Below, one piece after another: positions 35,101 to 44,989 of a stretch of 64,000 bases of DNA. Position 1 is the stretch's first letter, and each line of letters begins with the position of its first letter. The DNA comes from Tetraselmis striata (Eukaryota; Chlorophyta; Chlorodendrophyceae; Chlorodendrales; Chlorodendraceae). The notes below the pieces were generated by a model. That model searched no databases. It saw nothing but the letters and a program-made list of their open reading frames with translations, and was not told the DNA's origin. Location of the stretch: contig VCJN01003438.1 of NCBI GenBank assembly GCA_006384855.1, forward strand, positions 1-64,000. Reading direction: 5' to 3'. A program made the translations under genes and the position numbers.

Positions 35101-37519
35101 AGGTTGTTGAGGGGGGGTGGGGGGCGTGCCTGCTTGGGCAGCTGCGCCCAGCTGTTATGCGTGAGGTTGAGGAAGCCCGTCTCCTTACAGCACTTGAGGA
35201 AGTGCTTCAGCTCCTCGTCCACCGCAAATGACTGGCGCTCCTGTCAAGAGAGTGGGGGGGGGGGGGGGGGGGGGTGATTTAGCGCGGCCGGCCCGGAAGA
35301 ACGGCAATTCCTGACGCCACAGGATATGGTGCCTTGCCAGTGCCCTAGGAACCCTAATAATACAAAATATCCTTATAGACCCTGTGACAGCTACGGAAGT
35401 ACAAAGACGATACGGTGGAGGACCATTTTCATACACAACCAACGCTATTTCGATGCGTGATATGTTATGACAATGACTGTTATATTTCATTTCAGGCAAA
35501 CAATGAACATAAACTTTGTATCACTGTCCTGAGTCTCTATATTGCAAGCCTTAGATATGGGCGGCTAAAGCTCCTGGGTCGAGTGACCCCTGGGACTATT
35601 AGGCGCGGGCCTGACTGTCATATCCCCTAAATCGGGCCAAAAGCGGAGCTCCACCTCATCGGAAACAAATCGCCAGCAGTTTACATCCAATTAGACGGCT
35701 AGCCGGATTCAAAGGGGGGGGGGTATAACTGGCGGCCACGAAATCAATGAGATGTTTTCCACCACCAAGCCCAGATTACGCAAGCTGTGTTCGTATAGTA
35801 AATTGCTGTCGTTGAGGTCGTCCAGATGTATGATGAGGACCTAATAATAGTCGCTCGTTTTCCCTAATTTGCGACGACGGCGGTGGGTGGATCAGCAGGA
35901 ACGTTAACTGCGTCATTGCCGTGCTGTGGTAGTGAACCCAGTGCGTGGTTACTACGGTGCCTTACGAAATTGAAAACGCACACGAGGCGAGACGTTCATC
36001 GCTTCTGGCATCCACGTCCCCATATCGGGGGCTTCATGTCAGCAGGGGGCCGGGGATGGGAGGGTGGCGCGACCGCGAGGAGCGGATCGGCGGACTGAGG
36101 GCGGCTGCTGCGCTGCCTGGCTGCGGCATGAGCGCGCCCATGGCGCCGAATCACTTCTCCGGGGCGGTGGGGGGGCCCCCCACCTTCATGGTGCCGCCCC
36201 ACTGCGCCTGCTCCAGCCCCGGCACCAGCTTGTTCACCGCCTCCCAGCCCTCAGCGCCCCTGCGGCGGCGAGAACAGACACACCACGGCAGCAGCGCCGC
36301 CACGGACAAGGGGAGTAAGCACGCATGCAGTGGGGGCAGGCGCTGCCGACCATCGGCTGAAATCAACAATTTGATGTGTAATAATCATAAACCAAAATCA
36401 ACTAAGCGCCAAACGACCATTTTCCCATCGTTAACACGCTGTTTTTCACCCTTTCATGAAGTAACGAATTGTTTACCGCCCCCCTGGGCGGAATCCGCCA
36501 AGTGGAATAAACGACACGGATTACTGAAGCTCTTACAATTCCCAGTTATCGAAACTGCATAGAACTTTGAATGGTTCCGCTATTATTCAACACACTTAAT
36601 TCTTACAGTAGCTAGTATAAAGCACCAATTCCTGCAGTACCTATGGGATGGTACGGCTAAACGCGCCGCCGCCGGGACCTGGGCGGGTAGCTCGAAGAAC
36701 ATCACCATCATTATAAGCCTATACATTACCAATTAGTATAGTACGAATGCGGTAGAAGCCATCAATCAGTGGATATTATATACAGTGCTTTTTTTGCTTT
36801 GTAATAAAGACTATGTCAGATTAACCCACCACGGGTCCCCAGCCGTAAACCCAATCTACAACGGGTTATTGTTTAGGAGGGTGCATGCAAAGGCGGTAAA
36901 GTCAGCACACACAAACGCACGCACATATGCAGGTGTGATTATCAGCTTGACAGGGTCTCACACCGAACAGCAGGATCAGGGGGGCGTACCCGGCACCGTC
37001 GCCCCCCTGCTGCTGCTGCTGAGGCTGCTGCGGCTGCTCCGGCGGCCCTTTCCGCTGGTCCGGGGGCGCCTGCGGGGTTGGCTGGCCGAGTGGCGCCTCG
37101 CTGGCCGCCGGTGCGTGGGAGACGGGCGGTCCGGACGGGGCGGGCGACGCGGCGAGCTCCTGCCTGAGCGCCGCCTGCGCGGGCGGCGGCGGCAGCTTGG
37201 CGCTGCGGCGGTGCCGAGTGGGGGAGGCAGCAGGGGGGGGGGGGCATCGGTTTGTGCACCATTGTATACGTCAGCCGCATGCCCCATTGAGCAGTCGCTA
37301 AAAGCCAGAACAGCAGCCCATCCGTTTGGGCTCCGTCAGTCATGTATATTGAACAACAGTATAGAAAGGATCCGTCATTCCTTTATCCTGCCACCATATA
37401 TATCGAGCTGGGCCTAGACGCCTGGGAGCTGGCAGCCAGAGGATGCGGCCAGGGCTGTAGCGGTGTACCCCGGCAAGGGTTTCGTGATGCCCTTCGACCA
37501 CCCACAGCTCCATGCAAGG

Positions 37520-37552
<33 letters not shown>

Positions 37553-38933
37553 CTCTCTCTCTCTCTCTCTAGCTGGGCTGGAGGGCGGGACGTAGCTGCC
37601 GCTATGGGCAGACGGCACTCCGCCAATCCGCCGTGTCATCACACCACATGACTCATGTCGCTGTGCGAGGGGCACCTGGAAGTGTTGACTGGGGATTCAC
37701 GCAAGCAAGTACAGCCCCTACAAATGGCCCCGAGAGGGGCGCAGGGCCAGGTGCTGCAGGGGAGGCGTAGGCGTGGGCTTGGGCTTGCGGGGGCGGGGGG
37801 GGGGGGGGGGGGGGGGGGGCAGCGCACTTTTGGTTGAGGGTGCTGCCTGTGAGCGGGATGTCTGGCACCACGGCGGTCGGGGACTGCTGCTGCAGCGGGG
37901 AGGGCTGCGCCCTGCGAGAATCCAAATGAGAAGAGGGGGGGGGGGGAGAGGGGAGGGGGGGGAGGGGGGAAGAGGAGAGTAAGCAGGCTCTGGCTGATCT
38001 ATCCCCCGAGCGCAGCTCCCCACTGCCGCCATGCCGACGGCAGCAGAGGCGGGCGCGCACGTGATGGGGGACGGGGGGGGGCGCATGATGGGCGGGGCGC
38101 ACCCCTGGCCGGCCACCGTCTCCCGCGGCCGCAGCCGCACGTCCTCGCTCATGCGCCGCGCGCCCTCCCCGGCCGGCCGCCCGTGGCGGCGGTACGACGC
38201 GGGCGGCGCGCCGTTGGTGAACGACTGCCGCCGGCTCTCGCGCCCCTTGAGCGCCTTGACGCGCACGGGCGGCGGGCTGGCACCGCGGCCGTCCTTGCGC
38301 CCGCCGGGCAGCCGCGCGCCCCTGCGCACCCGGGCAGACGGGGCCCAGCGGACCCCCCACCTCCCCTCAGTAGCCGCCCGAAGCCGGCTTGCCCAGCCAT
38401 TGACCCCCCAATGAGCCTTGCTTACTCCCCTCCCGCCTGTCGGCACCCACCTGCCCTCCGCCGCCTTGGCGTTCCCCCCTGGCGGGTAGCTGCTGGCGGG
38501 CTTGGGCGCGTCGGCGCGCCGGCCGCCGGGGGGCAGGGTGAGCGGGCCGAGGTCCAGCGCGGTGGTGCGCTCGTCCGGCAGGTTGCCCAGCGCGGCGCCC
38601 AGCCTGGAGGGGGAAGCCCATCCGAGAAAGAGCGGGGAAAGGGGGGGAGGGGGGGGGGGGGGGGTCAGAGGACCCACCCGGGTGAATGCATCCAGACGCT
38701 AAGTAAGGGCCATGCACAGGTGCTGGCGCGCCGCCGGACCTGTGCTCCTCGCTGCCGGACGGCGCAAAGGGGTTACTGGCCGCAGTAGACGCACACACAC
38801 ACAGCGCGTCAGCGGGCGCAAGGAGGCGGATGGGGGCGGGCCGCTACAATCCCAGGAGTATTGTGTGCGTGTGTGCGGGGGGGGGGGGGGGGGGGGGGGG
38901 AGAGCAGAGAGGCACTCACGCCGCCTTGTTCAT
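23296..38933 (-). CDS. Leucine-rich-repeat and coiled-coil protein, 18 exons
   Basis: Exons, right to left: 38933-38920, 38775-38740, 38603-38451, 38321-38103, 37911-37828, 37202-36990, 36259-36184, 35240-35130, 34305-34204, 31665-31447, 30881-30822, 30253-30031, 28198-28077, 27075-26956, 26839-26725, 26498-26381, 25731-25443, 23805-23296; 927 residues, all phases agree. Residues 1-265 are low-complexity Pro/Gln/Ala/Gly-rich. Residues 266-520 are about nine leucine-rich repeats of the short intracellular (Ras-group/SDS22-like) type, for example LTYLDVSHNELQWLPESF, closed by NPLQFPP...VVEQGVEAV as in plant PIRL-like proteins. Residues 545-800 are predicted coiled coil with heptads (IQLKAQNRQLRQLLEEKE). 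The tail is acidic then Arg/Ser-rich. Role unknown; a scaffold is inference. Introns 8 and 13 use GC donors. Coding is 2.8 kb of 15.6 kb. The first six exons are the least certain; an in-frame ATG at 38954 is an alternative start. Confidence 0.8.
24229..24276. repeat. TATTC pentanucleotide microsatellite
   Basis: About nine tandem TATTC/TGTTC units in intron 17 of the LRR gene. Confidence 0.9.
24517..24750 (+). repeat. Dispersed repeat family 2, copy 1 (LRR gene intron 17)
   Basis: Matches 50394-50612 in the same orientation with moderate divergence. Shared blocks include GTATACTTTTCC, ATAAATGGGC, CTCAAACAATG, CGCAATACGAC and CTAATTGCC. AT-rich; no coding potential seen. Confidence 0.75.
25016..25365. 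repeat. 21-26-bp minisatellite in LRR gene intron 17
   Basis: About 14 degenerate copies of a unit close to CGGCGCCCGTAAAGTATTAT, some extended by an ATCACCGCGT spacer. It lies just downstream (in the sense direction) of the exon 17 donor at 25442. Confidence 0.9.
26525..26712. repeat. Two fold-back telomere-like motifs in LRR gene intron 15
   Basis: AGGGTTTTTAGGGTTTTT is answered by AAACCCTAAAACCC (about 26525-26570), and GGGTTAGGTTT by AAAACCCTAAAAC (about 26667-26694). Both sit with long G runs inside a 226-bp intron. Confidence 0.7.
28506..29330. repeat. 449-bp tandem duplication in LRR gene intron 12
   Basis: 28506-28954 and 28955-about 29330 are two diverged copies with identical landmarks: CTGGAGGTATATT, GATGTTTCTTTTATTGCGGT, GTGTGCTGCCTAACCAGG and CAGCTGGGTCCGGAACTA. 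Each holds a C run at the same place, about 26 in copy 1 and about 34 in copy 2. Confidence 0.9.
31266..31305. repeat. Interstitial telomere-type array (CCCTAAA-like)
   Basis: TTAAACCCTAACCATAACCC then TAAACCCTAACC, several near-perfect units of the plant/green-algal telomere repeat inside intron 10 of the LRR gene. Confidence 0.75.
31675..32025. repeat. 63-73-bp minisatellite abutting LRR gene exon 10
   Basis: Five copies and the start of a sixth of a unit containing GGTGACTATAT, TTAGGAAGGCTATAAG, GGGCTAAGGAAGGCTACG and TAATAAGGAAGGACC. Unit length alternates around 73, 67, 73, 63 and 67 bp. On the sense strand the array ends less than 10 nt from the exon 10 acceptor. Confidence 0.9.
32485..32600. 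repeat. TA/TG-rich microsatellite
   Basis: Alternating ATATGTACATAT-type units in intron 9 of the LRR gene, followed by a short degenerate CCAGCAGCGAG/TACCAG repeat at about 32700-32850. Confidence 0.8.
33030..34062. mobile_element. 1,033-bp TIR transposon with TAA target duplication (PIF/Harbinger-like, non-autonomous)
   Basis: Both ends begin GAGGCATATCATACGGACAT when read inward. The terminal inverted repeats are identical over at least 39 nt and continue as imperfect homology (GTGCCACGTCG and RC). The element is flanked by TAA at 33027-33029 and 34063-34065. A 3-bp TWA duplication is typical of the PIF/Harbinger superfamily. No transposase is recognised inside; a 131-codon minus-strand frame (33400-33795) has no known match. 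It sits in intron 9 of the LRR gene. Confidence 0.85.
33150..33215. repeat. Long near-perfect palindrome inside the TIR element
   Basis: Arms of about 33 nt (GTATACTGTACACGGGGGCA then TTTCCA) meet at a 2-nt centre (AA), giving a hairpin with a single 2-nt offset. Flanking CTATCTGATGA/TCATCAGATAG extends the symmetry. Confidence 0.9.
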
Positions 38934-38954
38934 AGGCGCCCACCGGGTGCCCAT

Positions 38955-39351
38955 CGCGCTCCCTACCAGCTGCACGCCGCCCCGCTGCCTGCCTGGCCTG
39001 CCGTCATGCACGCCGACAACGCCTTAGAGGAGCTTGCCCTGATGTGCCCTTATCATACCCGCCCCTCCCGCAACTGCCCCTCTCCACCGCGCGATTGAGC
39101 CGCACCTCGCGCCGCTGTATGCTCGCTCAGTCCAACGGTCGCGCCTCGCACCCCAGGCCGCTCAGTCAACCTGCTGGTAGCCAACGGCTCAATTACAGGG
39201 GGCTGTATGCTGAGAGGGGGTTCAGCCGTGTCGTGTCGTGTCGTGTCCTGTGGTGCGGCGGAAATGGTGAGAATCGAATTATAAAAATAAAGGGAAAGAG
39301 AAAGCGGACTAACAGCGCGCGCGATGGACGGCATGCGGCGGCGTCGGTGGA

Positions 39352-39383
<32 letters not shown>

Positions 39384-40180
39384 CAGACCTCTGCTTGTGA
39401 GGGGGGGCGAGGAGTGTTAGGTTGGGGGAAGCCGTTTGCGTTCGCTGTGTCGAGGCCGCAGCACGCAGGGCTGTGCTCGTTACGTCGCCTATTTTCCCGG
39501 CAGACAGGTGCCTCGCGTACGAGTGGCTGCCGGACATGCCGGATATGGGTCGTGCGAGTAGCCCCACGGGATGATAGTCGGGCCTGGTCGTTTCATGTTT
39601 ATATCAGCGCGGCCGCGCCGAAGGGAAGTAATAATAATCCTGTTGCGCAGCTAGCGCTGATGTAATCATATTACTCAATACAGTGTAAACTATTGCTTAT
39701 TATAGCCGTACACCGGTCCGCCGCTGCGGGTCCGCCCGACCGGGACCGACCTTGGCGGCCGCGGTCACGGGGGATGCTGATGCGCTGTCGTCGCCCGATA
39801 TGGTCGCCCCTCATCCTGCGTTGCGGCGCAGACCCCCCGACGACCGACCCCCCCCCCCCCCCCCCCCCCCCAAAAAAAACTACTCCCACCTTGATTATTT
39901 AATTATTTTCGTATGTAAAATCGTCGTGGGGTCAACATACATACATGTAGTCGCTATTAATCTAGCCTCGGGGCTGCTCGGATACTATTTCTGTATATTA
40001 TTAATACCCACCCACCCACCCCCGCCTGAGCGGGCCCGACGACCGTCCTCGGCCCTCGTAATCGCGGGCCCTTTCTCCGCCTCCACCCCCGGTTGGGGAT
40101 GGGGGCGGGGATCGTGCACGGGTGGCGCCTTGGTAGCCTTGGCCCCGCCCGTGCTGCCACTTCCGCGGAGGGGCAGTGTG
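38955..40180. other. Upstream region of the LRR gene
   Basis: No gene recognised. It contains G and C homopolymers (about 39353-39379 G, 39849-39870 C) and must include the LRR gene promoter near 38955-39300. Confidence 0.4.
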
Positions 40181-40191
40181 AGCTGGACATT

Positions 40192-41015
40192 GGCGTCTTA
40201 CGTCGTTGCTGGCCCGGTCAAGTCCCCGTTCGCTATTCTTTGAGCACCCTCTCCCTTCCTGTCCTGTCGGCGCCTCCACATCACATTCGGCCTAGTGCCG
40301 CTATAATTGGAGTGGCCCGGGATGTTGTGCTGGGAAGGGAGTTCTACGCTCGGCGGAAGGGGACGTGACCGAGCTGGCGGCGGATTTGGCGCTGGGCGGA
40401 ACAACGCGCGCTTGACACCGGCGTCTTACGTCGTTGCTGGCCCGGTCAAGTTCCCGTTCGCTGTTCTTTGAGCACCCTCTCCCTTCCTGTCATGTCGGCG
40501 CCTCCACATCACATTCGGCCTAGTGCCGCTATTGGAGTGGCCCGGGATTGTGTGCTGGGAAGGGAGTTCTATGTTCGGCGGAAGGGGACGCGACCGAGCT
40601 GGTGACGGATCTGGCGCTGGGCGGAACAACGCGCGCTGGACACCGGCGTCTTACGTCGTTGCTAGCCCGGTCGGCTCTCCATTCCCTACTCGTTGAGCAC
40701 TTTCTCCCTTCCTGTCACGTTGGCGCCTCCACATCACATTCGGCTCAGCGCCGCTATTGGAGTGGCCCGGGATGCTGTGCTGGGGAAGGCGTTCTACGTT
40801 TGGCGGAAAAGGACGCGACCGAGCTGGCGGCGGATCTGGCGTTGGGTGGCCTGCGTCTGTTGCACGCCCATGGCGCCCCATTCTGGGTTGGACCCCCCAC
40901 TTCCGCTCCTTGCTGCGAGACCTCAACTTCGATGCTCCTTTCCTGTCGGCGCCTTCACATCACATTCGGCCTAGTGCCGCTATTGGAGTGGCCCGGGATT
41001 GTGTGCTGGGGAGAG
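40192..41015 (+). repeat. Tandem 225-228-bp repeats (three copies plus a fragment)
   Basis: Units start with GGCGTCTTACGTCGTTGCT at 40192, 40420 and 40645; a partial unit lies near 40940-41015. Shared blocks include CCACATCACATTCGGC and ATTGGAGTGGCCCGGGAT. They lie directly before the tyrosine-recombinase element and may be its terminal or internal repeats. Confidence 0.85.
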
Positions 41016-41335
41016 CGTCCCTACTGCGTGGAGCGGCGGCTAGTTGGTGGAGATGCCTGGTCGGTGGCTACCATGGCGGTTCCCGCCTCTGTTGGCCTGT
41101 AGCTGGATTGCCTTCTGGATTGCCTTCTGGATTTCTGTGTGGATTTCCTGAATGTTGCGTCTAGCACATGTAACCATGAATAGTATTTTTCGAGAAGAAA
41201 TCCCCTATCGAGAGCGCGGGGGTGGACAGGTGCAATCCCAGTGAGCGGAGTTATAGGCGCCGCTGGCGTCTACTTTGGTAATGCGGATACTATTGCTTGG
41301 TGATCTCCTAGGTTCAGTCAGCTCTAGCTCAGCTC

Positions 41336-43540
41336 TTGGCATGCCCCGGTCGGCCCGACTTGCTAGAGCTAGCCCATAGCGCCCGTGTCGGAGAAAAATA
41401 CGTGATTGACGAGGACGACTACCTCGCGGTGCCTAAACTACATCAACGAGCAAGGTCTGGTTACGGGACCGTTCGACCGGTCACCCGAGTGCTTGGACTC
41501 TTCGCCCTAAGCAGCGACCTAACGAACGAGTACCCCAAGTCGGATGACCGGCGTTTCCCTATTCCGTATTCCTTATTCGACCCTACATCCCTACTGCAAA
41601 TCAAGACTTCGCCCCCTCCTCACGCGTGCTCGGAATCACGCCGAGGCCATCGACAAGACGTTTCGCTTTCGTTTACCCTTCTTACGGAGGCTTGACGAGG
41701 TCAAGCGTGTGCACGGTGATCAAGACGTTTTGGACGTGTTGCGAGCCCGGCACTTTCAGCATGCTTCTGAGCATATGGGTTGTCAGTGCGATTTTTGGGG
41801 AGTGACCTAATGAAGGGGTACGAGCGTCGCGTCTTCGAGGCGCAATTGCCAGCAGCGCAAAAGCTACCGTTACTGCTCGAGAGGCGGCAGCGGCTGCATG
41901 ACGCGGGTGTGAACGTGGGCGTGCCGGCGGGCGCGGGCGTGGCCACGAAGGTGAGCACGAGTGACGGTGTGGGCCGCCTTTCGTCGGAGCTGCTGGCGCT
42001 TTGCGAGGCCACCTTTCGGTGACCGCCGCAAGGCGAACCCTACCAGCTCAACGACGGGATGAGCGCCATGTGTCCGGACCAGACCCCCCACCTTACAGAC
42101 TTCATTTAGACCTTCCTCGGTGCGGCGCTTCTTACAGCTACAACCGAGTGCGGCTCAACCATCCAGACACCAGCGCATGGCGGCTCAACAAACCGCCTCC
42201 ATCCCGTACCATCTCATCGCTGCGTCAGTCGGTTGTCACACTGCGTTACAACTGGTTCGCAACGACCAAGCTTCGCGCATGTACATTACGCGCGTGACAG
42301 GCGCTACGAGCGCGAAGGACGCGCGGGGCGGCCCTCCTACCTTAACCTAGCCCCGCAAACCCGTACTAGTGCTGTTGCAAACTCGTCACGCAACTACCGA
42401 CCAACCGCCGAAAACCTAACCGCTGCCGCCGAGTACTTTGCTAACGTGCACCGTTCCCATGTTAATATGTCGGCCAAGCGCCGCACTTACGTAATTGACG
42501 AGCCCGAAGGTGTCGCCCCTTGGGCTGCTTCACTCCGATCTCGGTTGCAAGACGCGTTCGGCTCAGACGAGCTAGGGCAGCGGACCCTCGACCTACTCGC
42601 CCGCTCCCTCACCGCTCAGACGCTCAAGAGCTACGCCCGCCCGGTAGATTGTCTCAGTTCGTGGATTTCTGCCACGACTCCGAGAACATCAGGCCGCTGG
42701 AGGCGACCACTGCTACTGTCTTCCGGTACGTTGCTTAGATTGGTGAGCGGCGGAGGCACATTGGGGCTAAGTCGTTATAGCCCTACATGTCAGCAATCAA
42801 CACGTTCTTTGAGCTACACAACCTCGACCCGATCGCCGAGGACATCCTGCACCTTACCGCGGCCCGTCCTGGCATGGTGCTAATACAACGCCGCCTGGAG
42901 GCTGCCCCTTTGCGAGTCCCTCTGTCTGCTGTTGTCGCTTACATCTTCGAGCGAGCAGAGTTGATTGTGTCTGCTCCCATCCCAGAGCACCAGTACAACT
43001 TCCGAGCCCTCATGGCCTCGGTTGTCAACTTCATGTTCTTCGCCAAGGGACTTACTGACGTGTTCTGCCGAGTGCGAGACTTGCATGTCGACGATTACAA
43101 CATTACCTTGCAGGTGTACCGCGAGAAAGGTCGCGTTGGTCGACGCGGCCCCGACGACCTGCACGTAATTCTCCTTCCCATGTCGGAGCACCCCCGCGTT
43201 GCGCGTCTCCTGCACCACTTCATCGACCAGTTGCAGTCTGCCCCCTTGTTCCTGTTGCCTTGGCCGAAACAAACTTCTGGGCGGTCACCCCGAGCGAGCA
43301 ATCCAAGTCTTGGACCGCCGCTACAATTTCGGACTGGCCGTTCGTCTTATCGGTGACGCCATCGGAACTCCACTGTCCCACATTCGCTACCAAGGCGGCT
43401 GGGGCACTAACTCCGACGTCCTACTAGCTAGACTACATCGACCCCACCGTCCTTCCTTCGCCCGGGGCGTGGTTCTTTGGTCACATCGCGCCCCTCCGCC
43501 AATTCCAAGTCACTCCAACAAGACTCCGCAGCGGTAGCCT
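41336..43540 (+). pseudogene. Tyrosine-recombinase element (DIRS/Crypton-like), inactivated
   Basis: From about 42470: a SAM-like core-binding region (LTAQTLKSYARPV, then QFVDFCHDSENIRPLEA in the next frame), a helix pair (YMSAINTFFELHNL), then the catalytic domain (FRALMASVVNFMFFAKGL, DDYNITLQVYREKGRVG, HPRVARLLHHF). A frameshift near 43262 leads to GRNKLLGGH and, further, IGTPLSHIRYQGGW, the box II region seen in this recombinase class. Two in-frame TAG codons (42736-42738, 42778-42780) and a frameshift near 42655 also break it. Upstream pieces (41336-42022) read as a protein of unknown family broken by frameshifts, perhaps the other ORF of the element. The tyrosine nucleophile would be near 43430 (FWFFG-like end), again out of frame. 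Which superfamily it belongs to is uncertain, because no RT was found. Confidence 0.7.
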
Positions 43541-44392
43541 TCCCGGTGCCCCCTTCATGACATGGCGCTGCCCCTTCTCCGTCAACCCACCGCTCTCTCC
43601 GTTCGCTCATCGCTGGTAAACCCAGACTCAACTTTGAAATGTCCTAAACTATTTTATGGGGTTTTTCTCCGATCCGTTTCCCTAACCGCGTTACTTTCGG
43701 CTACCGTGCTGCTCAGTGGTACGGGATACTATGCACATGTCGTTGCGCCCTTTTTGGGTGCAGCACGAGTAGACATGAAAGCAGCCATAACAGCTGACAT
43801 AACAGCATAACAACCATAACAACATGAAAACAGCTGAGCCTGCCATCTTCCAGTTTCGCTGCGTTACATGCAGCGCCCCCCTGAGTGACTCCGTTTTCCC
43901 TCCACGCTTTCACTTAACCTTCCTGCCAATTTCGGCTCTTGTACGTGTAATATAGCCTACGCCACCTTTTTGCACCAGTATCCGAAACCCCACAAACACT
44001 ACGTTTAGATTACCCTAAACCAGCCCTAAACCAACCACCTATAGCTTGTGCATGCATCAGTACTTTATGTAACGCGACATTGCATCCCACTGCGGACAAT
44101 ACACGCAGCAACGGCTCGCAACCCCCTGCGCCGTGCCTCACAAGTGTGCACAACCCATTGCCTCCCTCGTCGAACTTGACACAACCTGCGGCACCAATAG
44201 CAGGTCGGGCGCGGAAGAGTGGGCACGCCGCGTTGGCTGGCGCCGACAAAAAAGCAAGATGAGGTCCGGCGGGGCGCCGACTCGCCCCCGAAACAGTAAA
44301 AGCAGGCCAAACGACACCCTTCCGCCGGCGGACAGCAGTGCCGAGCCCCCGCCGCGTGCACCGAGCCGCAGCCTCGCGCTACGAGCAGTGAT
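43541..44392. other. Region without recognisable gene
   Basis: No coding pattern. A degenerate CCCTAAACCAGCCCTAAACC motif occurs near 44010-44035. Confidence 0.4.
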
Positions 44393-44989
44393 TTGTCGCC
44401 ATCACGCCGCAGTCCTGGCGTCCGCCCCAACGCCCGGAGCCCACCGAGTCCGTGCGAGGCTTCAACGAGGGGCGCTATCCGCAAAAGAAAGCACGCCGAG
44501 CCGGCCGGGCGGGATCACCTGCAACAAGCAGCTGTATCGTCGAAGAGCGCCAGGTCGGGGCTTCCCGCCGTAGAAACACGGCATGACCACGTTACGGCAA
44601 GTCCCAAGGTCGGTTATACTGGTAGTGGCGACATGCCGGTTTCTGTGGACGTTGTGCAGGCATCGTCAACGCTGTCGCGGATGGGGCCCCTTGAGGAGAG
44701 CGGATGGTCGGACAAGCCAAGGAACCGGCGAAAATGGGCCAAGCTGCAGCTGACGACAGGCTTTCTTCAGGCCCAGCTGGCGCTACACGGCGACCGTTTC
44801 TGCCATTATTGCGGCCGCACCGGCCTCAAGCTGTACTCCTGGCAGGAATCCACATTTGTACGGCACTACGACAAGGGGGACATGGCCACTGCCGACCACG
44901 TCGTTGCCCTTGCCAACGGAGGCTCGAACAGCACTTCCAACTTGGTCGTGGCGTGCCAACCCTGCAACTACCGCAAGGGTGCATGCTGA
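44393..44989 (+). CDS. HNH endonuclease-domain protein
   Basis: 198-codon frame without introns. Residues 1-95 are Ser/Arg/Ala-rich and unassigned; the true start may be a later ATG (44633 or 44681). Residues about 136-196 are an HNH nuclease fold: FCHYCGR (first Cys pair), DHVVALANGGSNSTSNLVVA (the H of DH, the NG/NL signature) and CQPCNYRKG (second Cys pair with the final basic stretch). All zinc and catalytic positions expected from the HNH family are present. HNH domains occur in mobile elements, repair proteins and homing nucleases; here the frame lies between a dead tyrosine-recombinase element and unassigned DNA, so a mobile origin is plausible but unproven. Codon use is less GC-biased than in the neighbouring host exons. 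Only the domain, not the start, is firm. Confidence 0.7.
   Translation: MSPSRRSPGVRPNARSPPSPCEASTRGAIRKRKHAEPAGRDHLQQAAVSSKSARSGLPAVETRHDHVTASPKVGYTGSGDMPVSVDVVQASSTLSRMGPLEESGWSDKPRNRRKWAKLQLTTGFLQAQLALHGDRFCHYCGRTGLKLYSWQESTFVRHYDKGDMATADHVVALANGGSNSTSNLVVACQPCNYRKGAC

Noticed and set aside
36964-36989. Extension of LRR exon 6 to a strong-looking GTGAGA donor
   Set aside because: That end gives phase 0 or 1, whereas exon 7 needs phase 2; the donor at 36989 (GTACGCCCCC) fits and matches the C-run pattern.
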